DNA of 64,000 bases from Atopsyche davidsoni (GCA_022113835.1 JAILWY010000027.1:4280501-4344500); one strand, 5' to 3'; numbered from the stretch's first letter, positions 38,501-50,966 are shown. Translations and numbers: made by a program. Notes: generated from the letters alone by a model not told the origin.

Positions 38501-39954
38501 ATCGAGTTATCATTTCCGCGGAGTACAGGCAATTCAATTTCTTTTGCGTGATTATGAAGCAAATACAATTTTACCTAGCTGTTGAATCAAAACTTCGAAT
38601 TTATTTATTTAGAAAAAAAATAATAGCTCATATTAAACCTTCACATATGAATGGATTCTCGGATTTTCGTTGGGCTTGTTGTCGAATGCTGACGTGCAAG
38701 GCATTGAAGTTTATTATTTTTCGATATTTACTCTCGATTATTCCTGTTGGCCGACAAACAGGCCCGCCATAGTCCTCGATATCTAGAGAGAGAAGTTTCC
38801 ACCAGAGCAGCGGCTCGCTCTCTCCTCCGAAGAATTCTTCGGCCGGAGAATTTCTTCGAGTTGTTTTGCGATCTGGGTCATTGCAGTCGTGTTCTGAGTC
38901 ACCGAGCGACCTTCCTACATATCCGAAACTCTAACTCCGGCGAGACCGCAGGCCTATTGTGCAAGAACAGGTACACATCTACTTCCTGATGCTATTAGTA
39001 TTCACATATGAGCACCTGTCAAATCGTATTTGCATGCTTTTATTATGCAATTAAAAAAATCAAAACTACTCAGTGAATACACATTGGAATGTTGAGTTTT
39101 TACTTTCCGATCAAATTGTGTGTTAAACAAAACATTTGATCTCTACCCGGAAAGATTGACCTAAAAAACTAAATACTTTGTTTTTTAATATAATTTGTAT
39201 GCAACGGTCAAGGAATGGGAAATGTTGGTAATTACGTACTGCGCTTGCAAAGCGGGTCGGTAGGCAAGTAATCGAGTAAGAAAAGAGGTGACAAAAGGAG
39301 TGAATGTGCCCAGATTGTAATATGCATATGCACTTATTTGCAAAAAATTGTGTAAGTTTCTGTAATAATTCTAACGAAGAATGAATAATTACAAATATTG
39401 AGGTAACATGCAACTTACAAAAAGCGGTCAAAATTGTTCTAAAAAATCGCAGTAAAATCACCGTTTTGGGTATTTTTAAAATTGATGTATCTAAAATCTA
39501 TAAAAATATCTGTTTTTTTATAAATATATATATCTTTAAATCAATTCAATTTAATAAACTGTATGATCGCTGCTATGTTTTTGAGATTTTAAATATGAAG
39601 GCCGACAAATCAGTGTTTTAAAATAATTGAAATCAATATTCTACAAATAAAACATGCTAGTAGTTTTGCAAATATGCTATTATTTAAAGGCATTTGAAAA
39701 ATTCAAAGAATGTTCCAAGTGATATATAAATAATAATTAAATAAAAGTCGTTGTATTACTTCATAAATATGCATATTTTAAAATCAAATAATAATAAATA
39801 AAAAAAAACCATTTCATTTCGTGTGTAGAAGCATAATCCAGTGGTATTTCACTTATGGTTCTCAAAATCGGTTGTCTTTTAGTTTAGTTAGTAATGAAAT
39901 TTGTAAAGATTTTTCACTTTCTTATTATTAAATTATTAATTGTAAGTTTCAAAA

Positions 39955-40285
39955 ATTGAGGCCTGGACACTAAACAACAACTAAATAATAAAAACACCAT
40001 GGGTTGACAGCATCACAAACGGGTCTTGCACAGAATGCACAAGAAAGTGAACCCCTGACGATGGTAAAAAAAAGCCTAAAGTAACATATTATGGCCATAT
40101 ATTTCAAATATCAAATATTCTGCAGTCCAGGAAAAAATTCAAGAAAAAAGATGCAATTAAAGACGAAAGCTTAAGGGGCTGGAAAAATCTAATTTATTAA
40201 AAGTTTGTGAGACTGGCTCAGGATAAATGTATATTTACTGAGATGTCACCAATCTCCTCTGAGGAGGGGCACTCAAAGAAGTTTT
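39955..40285 (+). mobile_element. LINE (family B) 3' end, decayed
   Basis: Coding remnant reads EAWTLNNN, stop, then KTPWVDSITN, corresponding to the ETWTL...RTPWVDRVTN region of the other copies. It is followed by GGGTCTTGCACAGAATGCAC, GAGACTGGCTCAGGATAAAT and the shared tail CTCCTCTGAGGAGGGGCACT. Internal stops and frame changes show it is dead. Confidence 0.75.
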
Positions 40286-43200
40286 AATTGAATAAAAACA
40301 AAATTCAGGTCTTTCTATGTGACCACTGTCAATATTGTGATAGTATTTATAGTTTTCTGTGAATTTTTCCGCATTCGAGATTCGCAAGAAACCCGGCCGC
40401 GTCGACACAAATATTGACAGAAGGAGAATACATCGATCTAGGATTATCAGAATTTAGTCACTGTGTTTTTTCGACTTTTTATTTTCTCGGTACTCAATGT
40501 CGCTACAATCCGACAGGACCAGTAGCCTGATAAATAGCCGCAAAAAATAGGAAAAAAAACCACCGTACGTTCGAGATTATGAGATAAGTTCCAGATAAAC
40601 AGTGCCAAATTCCACGCGACGCAAAAAAGCTCACGTGGAGAGCGATTAAAGGAAATCGTTTGAAAGATTTTACATTCGTTTTTTGCTCGCCAGGGCTGTA
40701 TCTGAGACGAGAAGACGCATTGGACCGGAGCGAGGAAAATAACTGGCTCGGTTGCCATGTGCGATCATATAAAATAGTTTTTGTGCTACATTGACATCCT
40801 CATCGTTTAATCATCTCTTGGTGCATCGATTAACACACCTACTTGCAGAATACGCAAGCTGAGTTTTAGATGGAGCAGTCTGCTTTTATTTAATCATGAA
40901 AAATTCTAAAAATGTCCCCAAGTTTCAAAGGATACAAAAGACTTTATTTTTTTACTTTTATTCAATTAAAAGTGCTGAAGAAATATAATACACATAGCTG
41001 AAATTGTATCTAAGTGATTATTTGAGTGAAAGCTCTCCACTGCTACACTTATAATCTTATCAGAATGAACATATCAGATACAAAAATGAATATTTACAGC
41101 TAAAAGACAGAAAAAAATATATAATATAAACGCTCTAGATATTTTTTTTGTTTTTTTTTTACTACTCGTGTTAAAAAGATAACAAATCCCAAAAAAGCAG
41201 ACTTTGATATTTTAGCACCCGTTTAATAAGTGTGTATACAACGATTAACAAAAAAATGTACAAATACTCTGGACCGATACACACTCGTATTGATAAATTC
41301 CTAACGGATATAATTGTACTCGCGTCTTTTTGTGTACAAATATAAATTAAACATTAAAAAAAAAACAACAGAATATTTATTTAAGTTTCTTTCTCGGATA
41401 GACATAAAAAGAACTTACCGTTGTATAACGGTTGTTAAAATCAAAGTTAAATTAAATTTGTCCAAACCGTGTTATTAAATCAAAAGCACTCAATTCGGCG
41501 GCATAGTTTGTATTAAATAACTAAATTAAATTATAAAAATTGTTTACTCTTTTGGGCAAATTGTCGTAAGTAATAAATTTTGCTTACGTTAGCATCAAAA
41601 TTTTGCCGTATGTAAGTGCGCATTTATAGATTTTTTTTTATAATTCCAAATGTTATTTTCTTCTTCCATATTATTGATTATTCGATTTTTTGTCCTCTGC
41701 CGTGAATCTCTTAAAAACTGCCAATTTGGTTTTTCCGCCAAGTGCAAAAAATCAACTCGATGAATACAGCATCCAGGAAGTCAAGCGCTGAAAATGTGAT
41801 CTACGTGAACACATTTCATGAAATAAAAAATAACACCACCCCTTAATTAAATACGAAGTTCTGTAATGGCTGAAAATTTCGTGAAAAATTTAAAATAAGA
41901 CGACTGTATAGAGATACCGAAATTTTGTATAAATAATTAATGAAACATATTTTTAGTATGCACAATTGAATAAGCAAAGATCAATTGACTGAAATAACTG
42001 AATAGAAATTCATGACCGCATTAGGGTTGGTTTCCGTGTTTGTTCAAAGCTCAACCAAAGGAAATGTCTGAGAGATATAAAGCCTCTTTTTAAAATTTTT
42101 TATTTAATTTTGATGCATACAACTAAATCGATTGTTAAATTTCATCAAACTGAACACAGTCGCAATTTCTATAAAATATAATTCTAATTGACCAAAAGCA
42201 TGTTAATGATTATTTGTATTTTAAAGCTCCTTGTTTTTAGATTATCTGAGCATTGATGTTTCCATCTCGTGAAATAAATGTAAAAATAAAATAATAATAA
42301 ATTTATATTTTACACCAAAAGTATTTTTTTAGTATAATATATCTGCCAATACAACTAATATGAAATTCCACTTTGAGTTAAAAATATTGAATATACTACA
42401 AGTACACACTGATAATCGTTTGTATTTTATTCTTAATAGTTGTTTGTTTTTTTAACATAAGTAAAAGCTGAAATCGTTGGCAATGTACTAGCTGGTATTA
42501 TTTATAATTTTTACACACAATTTCGCAGTTACAAGAGCGTGCTATTACTGAAGCTATAAATTAATACCAAAAAAGTTGACTCGAATCAACGTGCGAAAAA
42601 AATATAAAAAATACTCCTGTTTTTTTTGCTTTGAATATCATTAGTGATTATAAATGAATTAATTTGATTTGTGAATGACCTAATACCGCTCACAGGTAAA
42701 CTTGCCGTAAACCATGTTGCTAAGAAGCATAGTATAATTGAAATTCAATAACTCCGATTAAAACTACGCCAAAAAGAAGCATTAAGAAACATCTTTTGAA
42801 ATATCGGCTCTAACTTGGGATAGAAGCAAAAAAAATAACTCATTTTTATTTGAAAAACTTCGTTATTTTATAATATATATATAATACCTTATCATTATAT
42901 TTATACATGTATCATAAATAATATTTCCATAGTTCAAGTCTGCCCTCTTTAAAAATAATTTATATGTGTGATAAAAATAATGTTTTTATCATTATTTTAC
43001 ATTAATCATTGATAAATGGAAATGCGAGTAAATAGAGCATATCATATTTATTAAAAGGGGTTGACGTATAAAAAATAGACACATAAGTGTTCGCTTAATA
43101 TTTATTCAATATACTTGACAGTGAAATTGGACAGTCCACTTCCAAACTCAATAAGGCAAGGAAGAACGAAAGTGCCGGGAGACCTTCATTCAGCAGTGGA

Positions 43201-46172
43201 TAGTGTTAATAATAATCGAAAATTCTTTTTTTTGCTTGTAAAATAATTGGTAGTAAATTGATGTCATTGATAACCGGTATATGCCAAGAGGTGTTAATTT
43301 TAATAATATTTTTTGTAAACAAATAAAATTTGTACTGGGAATGCCTTATATTAATATTTTCAATGTTACAACTGCATTCATTATCTTATTAAAACAAAAA
43401 AATAATTGCCATTGACATTTGTTTCGAGCATTTCTCGCTATGAATATTTATTATTAATTAGTGTTACATATTTTTTTGTAAACAATGTTTTGATATTTAG
43501 ATCATTAAAAAAACTGAATTCAATTACAAACATTTTTATTAAGCTTTGAGCATTCATTTAGAATATAAAAACAATTAAAATATTAATAAATCAAAGTTTT
43601 TATCATAGTGACATTTATCATAACATTGAGTACTATTATTTTTTATTTAATAATATGCAATAAATCAGGGATTGTCTATTTGGAGCAAGGAACTCAACAT
43701 CCGCGAGTTTTACTCATGCTGGCCGATTACAACTGCGATATAGCAAATATTTCTAATCAAAAATATAAATTTCCATTCATAACGATTTCCTTACCTAAAG
43801 CAATACTTATCTGCCTCAAAGTAGCTATTCATTGCTTGCCTTATGATATATTTTGGCGAAAAAAATATATTGCATTTTAATGAGAAGTAAAGAATTTGAC
43901 AGAAATTGACTTTATCCGTAAAACGCAGCGGAATAAAGGGATTCCTGAAACTTGAAAATCCCTTATATTGGTCACAGTACTGTGACTGGAAAATACCATG
44001 AAAACTATCAAAGGTCTTAAAGTTTGATACGAAACAAGTTTGGCGCAATTTTCAGGAATGGGGAACCTGGGTGAAGGATATGGAGCAGCCTGAAAGATTT
44101 TCCGCGATTTTCTTGTCCTGATTGTTAAATCACTGAGAATTTATAATAACCATGGGCTGATTCAATTTCAGCTGCAAATTAACTTTGTCTTTATTTTATA
44201 TATCCATGGTTTAAAACCATCATATATTTTTTACAACTGAAACAGCATGCAAACCGTTTTTTTTTCAGTGAGTCTTTCAACGAAAACGTTCTAGCCTCTA
44301 AATTATGGTCTAACCTCGCATAAATGCATTATATTGGGACTAAAAAATTATGCGATGTGTCACAAGTACACGTTTTTTTTTATTATTAACATATTAAAAT
44401 GCTTTATTTTTATATTTAAACGAGTGCATCAAGGTCTGCGGGGGATTTAATGAATCGGCATTGAAATGTAATTTTGAAATGAAGCAATTTTGGAAAGAGT
44501 AATAATGTTTTTGCTAGTGACATCAATGTCAAGAAAATAGCAAAAAACTGCTTAATAACATCTTTTGCGTGAGAGATTTATACAATTCTACATATTAAAA
44601 TGAAAATCATATTAATATTTAATACTACGAATATTTATTTAACCATATTTTTTTAATTTTCCTATCGAACAATTTACATGTTTTCATTCAGTATATAGAA
44701 AAAAAATTAGACAAAATAATTATAATTTTTTTTTGGTATATATATATATATATATATGGTTGTTCAAGAATAATAAATAATATTGTAATAAAAATTATAT
44801 TAATATGTACAGTTTGAATAAAAAAAAGATTCCGTGTTTGCCATGTTAAATTATCTATTCATGAAATACAAGCCGATGAGCAATAAAATAACTGCCAATC
44901 CATTAATATTAATATAAACTGCATGAATATTCCAATTTGATCTTGTTAAAATATTGCAGAACAAATTGAATTAGTTTTTTTTCATATACACTAAGAATCA
45001 GCATTCATTAATTTTATTTAGATTTACTTCATAGCACTCAATAAAGAGACTTAGGCGTGGTGATTTGACTTTCATATTTTTAAGGCTTTGGATTCAATTT
45101 TAATTTTTTATCACCATGAATAGTAATATACATTCATGAAAATTATTAGATTTAAACATATATCAGTGAAATTCAATCTATATAAAATTTTGAGCCCAAA
45201 TTTTAATTCTTAGCTGTTTTTACGTAAATAATCAAAGAGCTTCATGATACAATATATATATTCTTCAATATCTACTAAGCTTTCTCGCTCTATGCAAGTA
45301 TTGTTACAAGTGTTTATTATGTATTTTCGTAGGTTTTGGCAGCCATTCATATTATATCATATTTGGATTTCTTAGGTATTGCACTGATTAGCGGTTCATA
45401 TCATCCGACGTATCGGTGCCGGTACTGGGACCACTTCTGAAGATTCCCAACCCCATATTTTTTTCTATGTTTAAGAATAAATTAAGTATGCCTTTTGATT
45501 TACCTTATATTTGATACACGTATTTATTTCAGTACATATATATTTTAAATAAAATATACTGAGTGATTTTAACAAATATTATTAGTCACTGTGACGTCTC
45601 AAATAAACACACAAGGTTCAATGACATCTTGAAGCCATTCAATTTTAAAGGTTTATTTAAACGTGTTTCAGCTGTCAGTTATTGGTAGTTAACTTTTTTG
45701 TATGACGTAAGGTTAGATAACAGGAACTAGACGCGGCCCTTCGAGGCGGAAATGCCCAAGGCAACAAGCAATCATCGAGCGGCACTTCATATTATTTGAA
45801 ATAACTGCAGCTCAAACCTTAAACCGCGAGCTTTTAAATTATTTCTGATATATATGATTTAGGCTTTAAAAAAATAAATTCATGAAAAACACAATAAATG
45901 GAAGGAGGAATGAATGGAGGAAAAGCTTATGATACCGGTAGGGTTCTAGGGGATTCTAGCAATAGAGCCACGATTCCATTGTAGCTGGGCGATAACTTTA
46001 ATCGTTACACGCAAGTATAGAACTTCGTTTCACTCAAAACATACCTGGTAGTAAAAATTGCTCTACTGTAAGTAGAAATAATGGCAAGTGGGTCAGCGGT
46101 TAGAGGCGACAGCGACTGGGTCACATTTTCGGTATCGCATACTAGTGCAGAAAAAGAATGATGATGATGAAA
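40286..46172. other. AT-rich gene-free stretch
   Basis: No gene recognised. Islands at about 40370-40760 and 45700-45770; an (AT)n tract at about 44737-44758. A 90-codon frame at 43608-43880 has no recognisable motif. Confidence 0.45.
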
Positions 46173-46715
46173 TACAGGGTGTACAAAAAGAGTATCGGGT
46201 GAATGTGAATAGTGACCGTTATTGCGATATGCTGCACAAATTTTTGTTGCAGAGTTGCAGGAGTTTCAAGGTTTCAACTCAAGAACGTGGTTCCAACAAG
46301 ACTACTTGCCGTACACCCAATCAATCAATTGAAGCTGCTAACGAATTATTCCCTTATAAGGTCATTTCACGTAGAGGTAACATCAACAAGCTCCGACCTT
46401 AGCCCTCTTGACTATTTCGTATGGGGATACCTTAAAAGTAGGGTTTATGAGAATAATCCGACGAACCTAACGGAATTGAAACAAGACATTAGGTCAGAAA
46501 TGGGGCAGCAATATCGATGGTTATGTGTCAGCGTGCTATCAGATTAGAAGAGTGCCAGCAGCGTAACGGATAACCATTTGGATAATATCATATTTTCGAA
46601 ATAATTTTTCATTTTGTATTCTTATAATCAACCATAAAAAAAAAATACTTGATTACTAGTAATTTTTGTTTTACTGAACTAACAAATACCCGATACTCTC
46701 TTTGGACACACTGTA
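46173..46715 (+). mobile_element. Decayed Tc1/mariner-type DDE transposon with both ends
   Basis: Left end TACAGGGTGTACAAAAAGAG and right end (inverse) TACAGTGTGTCCAAAGAGAG continue into TATCGGGT on both sides, about 28 bp with four mismatches; TA stands at each edge. The transposase remnant on the plus strand has NSDRYCDMLHKFLL, TWFQQDYLPYT (another frame, catalytic Asp) and SPLDYFVWGYLKSRVYENNP. A stop separates the frames and the N-terminal half is deleted. Confidence 0.85.
46212..46547 (+). pseudogene. DDE transposase C-terminal remnant
   Basis: The SPLDYFVWGYLKSRVY block and NLTELKQDIRSEM are characteristic of the C-terminal part of Tc1/mariner-related transposases common in insects. 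Upstream homology lies in other frames (46088-46402 and the FQQD stretch), so it is broken by frameshifts. Confidence 0.8.
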
Positions 46716-46734
46716 TAAACCGGTTAGCAGCTCC

Positions 46735-46968
46735 GTTGAAGCTGGACGACGAGGCGGTGCGTCACGAGCGCGTCACGCTGCAGCAGGCGAGGAACCGAGG
46801 AGCCGAGGAATTGAGGAGCCGAGGAGCCGAGGAGTGGGGCGGTGAGTCAGCGCCGGCATTCAACTCCGGCATCCCTGACACGAGACGGAACTGCTATCGA
46901 TTGCAAGTTGTTTACTTCCAATGACTTCCAATTTCCCCGAGTGTCCCACGCGCGACACGACGTACGAG
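46735..46968 (+). promoter_or_regulatory. GC-rich patch with a candidate first exon
   Basis: CpG-containing block with short GAGCCGAG-type tandem repeats (about 46796-46838), directly after the DDE transposon. At 46921 an ATG opens 16 codons (MTSNFPECPTRDTTYE) ending exactly at a consensus donor, GAG|GTGAGT (46969 on), phase 0. No downstream exon was recognised, so this is only a candidate promoter and first exon. Confidence 0.35.
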
Positions 46969-47675
46969 GTGAGTGGCTTGATATATAACCACCCATGCGA
47001 CCGGTTGATTTGGGCCGGTAGTGTTAATTGGTAATTTTTTCAAAACCAGTTTATTGACAATTCTCGCGCACAAACAGATGCGACAGTATTTTTTACTGCA
47101 GTGAAAATAATTTCATTTAAAAAAAATACATTTTTTTTATTGATACACAATTTTTCAGTATACCTCCACGTTTATATGAACCGTGTAAAATTGATTAACA
47201 CAACAAAATGTAAGCCGCACTTTCCCTTGAATTATTTTTACTACGCTCCTAATGACACTTAATTCTCTTATTATTTAAAATATATCTCCAATAGGTCTTC
47301 AATGTGCGTCTTTGGTTGAATTAAAAAAATATAAACGACGGAGAATCTGTGAGGCACAGTATGTCCTGGTGATAATTACATCAAGGTAAAGTGGTTTGTG
47401 GCACGTGTACCCCCGCTCTCTACTTGTATCACTTCCTTACATCCTCACTTCCTGCACAATATTATCTTCCTACTTCCATTTTGGAGACGTCAGATACTAA
47501 TCTGTCCTCCCGTTAGCCAAGGAATAATATATCGCATTATTTGCTTATGGATGAGAGGCTGTTTAGTGAAAATGAATCCTAATGACAATGTCATTTTTAT
47601 GTAATACCTTCATATATTTTATAGTATGTTTACAATATAATATTTATGATTTAAAAAATGTTGTCATATTTATAA

Positions 47676-47709
47676 TTACATTGTATCAAATTGATTTGAT
47701 ACAATGTAA
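47676..47709. repeat. Perfect 15-bp inverted repeat
   Basis: Arms TTACATTGTATCAAA and TTTGATACAATGTAA around TTGA. Confidence 0.85.
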
Positions 47710-48214
47710 GCCTTTTTCAAAAAAGTAATTTTTAATTATCTTAAGCTAACTTGCACTTTACTTTTTATCTTCCAAGCAGTGTTTGATTATTTATTTATAT
47801 ATTTAATAAATATATTATTGGTTTCATTGAATAAACTTTTTTCTACGTATTATAAGAGAAACGAGGTTATCAATACATTATACGAAAACTCACACGGCTA
47901 ATTTCATGGAGAAGTAACAGATCTAGACTTTGCAATAATACTCGTCATAAATAATATTTCAATGTTACAATCATGAATAACCTATGGTAAAAAAAAAACA
48001 TAAATAATGAATGACAATGACTTGTAACGATAAACCTTCTGTATTTTTTTACTTGCGTCTTATCCACTAAATAGCGACATGTCCATCCATGCGAGAAAAT
48101 TTGATAAATTATATTGCACTGCACTTTACTGACTAAGATTACAGGTGTTTTATGGATTTTGGGGAAGTGCCGATTTTTAATTGACTCGAAAATCGAAAGT
48201 GTCATTTTTTATTC

Positions 48215-48345
48215 TTCTCAAAGTGCTTCTCCTCAGAGGAGGTTGGTGAACATTTCACTGAACATAGAGCAAGTCTTACTGATTCGGTTGTACTTCTGAC
48301 TTCCAGTCATTGCCATTAATCTCGCACCCACGTTAGATTTCTTTA
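48215..48345 (-). repeat. LINE (family B) 3' tail fragment
   Basis: Plus-strand order CTTCTCCTCAGAGGAGGTTG, TGAACATTTCACTGAACAT, GATTCGGTTGTACTTCTGAC, CTCGCACCCACGTTAGA. Near full-length tail. Confidence 0.8.
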
Positions 48346-49544
48346 TCTAAATTTTTGCATAGATTATCACCTGGAAAATAACCACCAGTGAGTTTTATTT
48401 ATTATTTTGAATAATATTGCCAAAATACAATACCTTAATGCAAGTAAAAACCATTGTCAGAAATAATATATGCGTGATTATAAAATATATCTACGTGTAT
48501 TATGCATCCTTCAAAGGTTAATTATTTATAAATTTTAAAATTTAAGTCCCAAAGAGTTTTTGTTTGCATATAAAAATTATTGAGGTAAATCCGACGAGCT
48601 GATTTTAGTCAATGAAACAAGAAACATTGGTATACATAAATCTTAAAAATATAAATAATGAAAATAACGGTTCAACAATTTCTTATAAAATTTTCTTTCG
48701 TTTGTTAAAACTTTGATTATTGAGAAAAATTTCTAATATACTGAAAAAAAAAATTTCTAATAATATTTAAGCATAAAATTGGTAAGTTGTAATATCTGGA
48801 TAAAATTTGGATAGAAATATATATTTGCAAGATACAAAGGGACAACAATTTTTGATATGAAAAGAATTAATTGATAAAAAGTAATTTCACGTATTGCATG
48901 AAGAAATAAAGTATAAAAAGAAAGTAACAGCAATCTTTAAATATATTTATATAATTTTATTATCAAAAACTAACAAATATATCAGTTGATATATTCATTT
49001 CAAAATTTGGGATAAGATAAATAGACCGCAGTATAAAACCTAGTTTTTTTTACAAAGTGTGCCTTTATCCTTACACGTGGATAATATCGATTAAATAAAA
49101 TGGTGTATTAATCGAAAAAAAAATGTTTTTCACCACATACTCAAAAAATATTTTATTAGAGGCAGGTTCCTTCTTTTTGCAACCATTAACGATTCACAAA
49201 AAAGTATATTGAAGTTCGTATGACGTCGTATGAATAAAAATTGATGGGGTTTATATGCGAAGACTAAAATAATCTGATTATATTTCTACAATTATTACAT
49301 TTACTTTTTGACAATCTTTAACAAAGAAAAATTGTAAAACGAAGTAAAATATTTTTTTAATAGAATATTTTACGTATATATTTTGTTTATTTAATTTATT
49401 ATACATGAGTATTTATAATAACATTAGCTGAATAAACTTTGAATAAGCAAGTAAAATATTTCAGTTTTTTAATTTCGCAACAATTTTATTGTAATAATAA
49501 AACAATACATAAATAATAATTCATTTCATAAGTTTTATAAAAAA
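48346..49544. other. AT-rich gene-free stretch
   Basis: Low-complexity A/T sequence; nothing recognised. Confidence 0.5.
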
Positions 49545-50475
49545 AGCCAGAGCTTTGTAAGTAAATGGTTATATAATAATGCTATTGGGCAGCAGCAATA
49601 CGTAGACTTATGCTTCCAATATAAAACTGCAGACCCGGGGATCCACTACAATTAAACACTGGCTCAGCATGATTATATGCTCAGTAAAATGGTAGCCAAC
49701 CTTCTCAGAGGAGAGGCACTTGATGAAGATTAGAAAACCATGAACATTAGCTCAGCATGAGTATATGCTCAGTGAAATGATTGCCAACTCCTCTGAGGAG
49801 AGGCACTTGATGAAGATTAGAAAACCACGAACACTGGCTCGGCATGAGTATATGCTCAGTGAAATTTCGCCAACCTTCTCTGGGGAGAGACACTTGATGA
49901 AGATTTGAAAACCATGAACATTTGCTCAGCATGAGACATATTCTCATGCCGAGCAAAATGCACTTGATGAAGATTAGAAAACCTTGAACACTGGCTCAGC
50001 GTAAGTGTATACTCAGTAAAATAGTCTCCAACTCCTCTGAGGAAAGGCACTTGATGAAGATTAGAAAACCGTAAACATTTGCTAAGCTATATGCTCTGTA
50101 AAATTTCGCCAACCTTCTCTGAGGAGAGGCACTTGATGAAGATTAGAAAACCACGAACACTGGCTCAGCGTAAGTGTATGCTCAGTAAAATAGTCTCCAA
50201 CTCCTCTGAGGAAAGGCACTTGATGAAGATTAGAAAACCGTGAACATTTGCTCGGCATGAGTATATGCTCAGTAAAATTTCGCCAACCTTCTCTGAGGAG
50301 AGGCACTTGATGAAGATTAGAAAACCACGAACACTGGCTCAGCGTAAGTGTATGCTCAGTAAAATAGTCTCCAACTCCTCTGAGGAAAGGCACTTGATGA
50401 AGATTAGAAAACCGTGAACATTTGCTCGGCATGAGTATATGCTCAGTAAAATTTCGCCAACCTTTGAAGATGAAA
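49545..50475 (+). repeat. SINE-like element with tandemly amplified tail: 87-bp monomers, 174-bp higher-order units
   Basis: The left end (49545-49690) is the family A head in plus orientation (GCCAGAGCTTTG, ATGCTATTGGGCAGCAGC). Then CACTTGATGAAGATT recurs at 49717, 49804, 49891, 49961, 50048, 50130, 50217, 50304 and 50391; spacing is 87 bp except for two shortened units (70 and 82). From 50048 on, two variants alternate (AACACTGGCTCAGCGTAAGT with TAGTCTCCAACTCCTCTGAG, and AACATTTGCTCGGCATGAGT with TTTCGCCAACCTTCTCTGAG), giving a 174-bp unit. Because 87 is divisible by 3, a minus-strand frame stays open for up to 116 codons; I regard this as an artefact. Confidence 0.93.
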
Positions 50476-50515
50476 AAGATAACAATTTAAAAAAAAAAAA
50501 TAATAAATAGCTTAC

Positions 50516-50830
50516 CAGCGAATAAAACTGCACGTTTTCCACAAAGCACAATCGTCAACGTTTCACAAAACTTTTCACAGCTCGCGTGGTCCCGTGTGCC
50601 AGGTCGCGACTTCCGGTGGCTGCGGCGGGTGAAGCGGGTGAAGAGGCTGGAGCTGCTGAGGCGGCTGAAGCGCGTGCGGGCGGGAGGGCGCGAGGGCGCT
50701 GATTGAGGCGCGCGGCGCGGCCCGAGACAGTTTGTACCCGGCCGCCATTTTTTTGGCCCCCGCGTGCCTCGCCCGGCGGCGGCGGCGGGGGCCCCAAGGA
50801 AGTCCATCTCGACCCGACCAATCAATACTC
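50516..50830 (-). promoter_or_regulatory. CpG-rich block with minus-strand first-exon signature
   Basis: Extremely GC-rich compared with the whole window, with (GCC)n, many CpGs and AAAATGGCGGCC, a YY1-like promoter/initiation motif. On the minus strand it runs into GCTG|GTAAGC, a strong donor at 50515-50510, so the block reads as promoter plus first exon of a leftward transcript. An ATG at 50748 opens 57 codons (MAAGYKLSRAAPRASIS..., Pro/Gln/His-rich) ending at 50575; another frame from 50837 stays open across the donor but starts in a repeat. Coding is unproven. Downstream exons could be those of the CD36-family gene 36 kb away, or of an unseen gene. Confidence 0.5.
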
Positions 50831-50833
50831 TTG

Positions 50834-50966
50834 ACATAGAGTACTCGCTGGAATTCCGCTTTAATACTGTAAATTATCAAACTGTCACTCAGTTTGATGG
50901 TGCCAGCGTGAAAGGTTGGCGAAACCGGTCACCAATATAAATGTGTGGAAAAATCACTCAAGTATT
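50834..50966 (+). repeat. Dispersed repeat family C / Penelope-like fragment
   Basis: Begins GAGTACTCGCTGGAATTCC, related to the blocks at 32.5 and 56.3 kb. It contains TTGATGGTGCCA, ten bases, TTGGCGAAACCGGTC (a TGCCAA/TTGGCG-type stem between a TGATG core and GAAA), and ends with GGAAAAATCACTCAAGTATT, shared with the 32.4-kb hairpin arm. Confidence 0.55.

Larger units (their letters stand above)
31161..39954. other. Gene-free stretch with scattered islands
   Basis: Apart from the repeats listed, no gene was recognised. Higher-complexity islands near 31230-31400, 32030-32260, 37400-37620 and 38750-38970; the last ends in AACAG followed by GTACAC, a possible but weak exon-donor signature. 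No homology to any protein is apparent. Confidence 0.4.

Noticed and set aside
43608..43880. 90-codon plus-strand frame
   Set aside because: No recognisable motif, AT-rich context and codon use expected by chance.
50082..50432. 116-codon minus-strand frame with a periodic peptide
   Set aside because: It is produced by the 87-bp tandem array, whose monomer length is a multiple of three. There is no start context, homology or separate support.
49545..50475. Regularly spaced repeats as a CRISPR array
   Set aside because: The repeats are contiguous monomers without unique spacers, in a eukaryotic context.
50487..50837. 116-codon minus-strand frame through the CpG-rich block
   Set aside because: Its ATG lies in a dispersed repeat and its composition follows the GC content. 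It is kept only as part of the candidate first exon.
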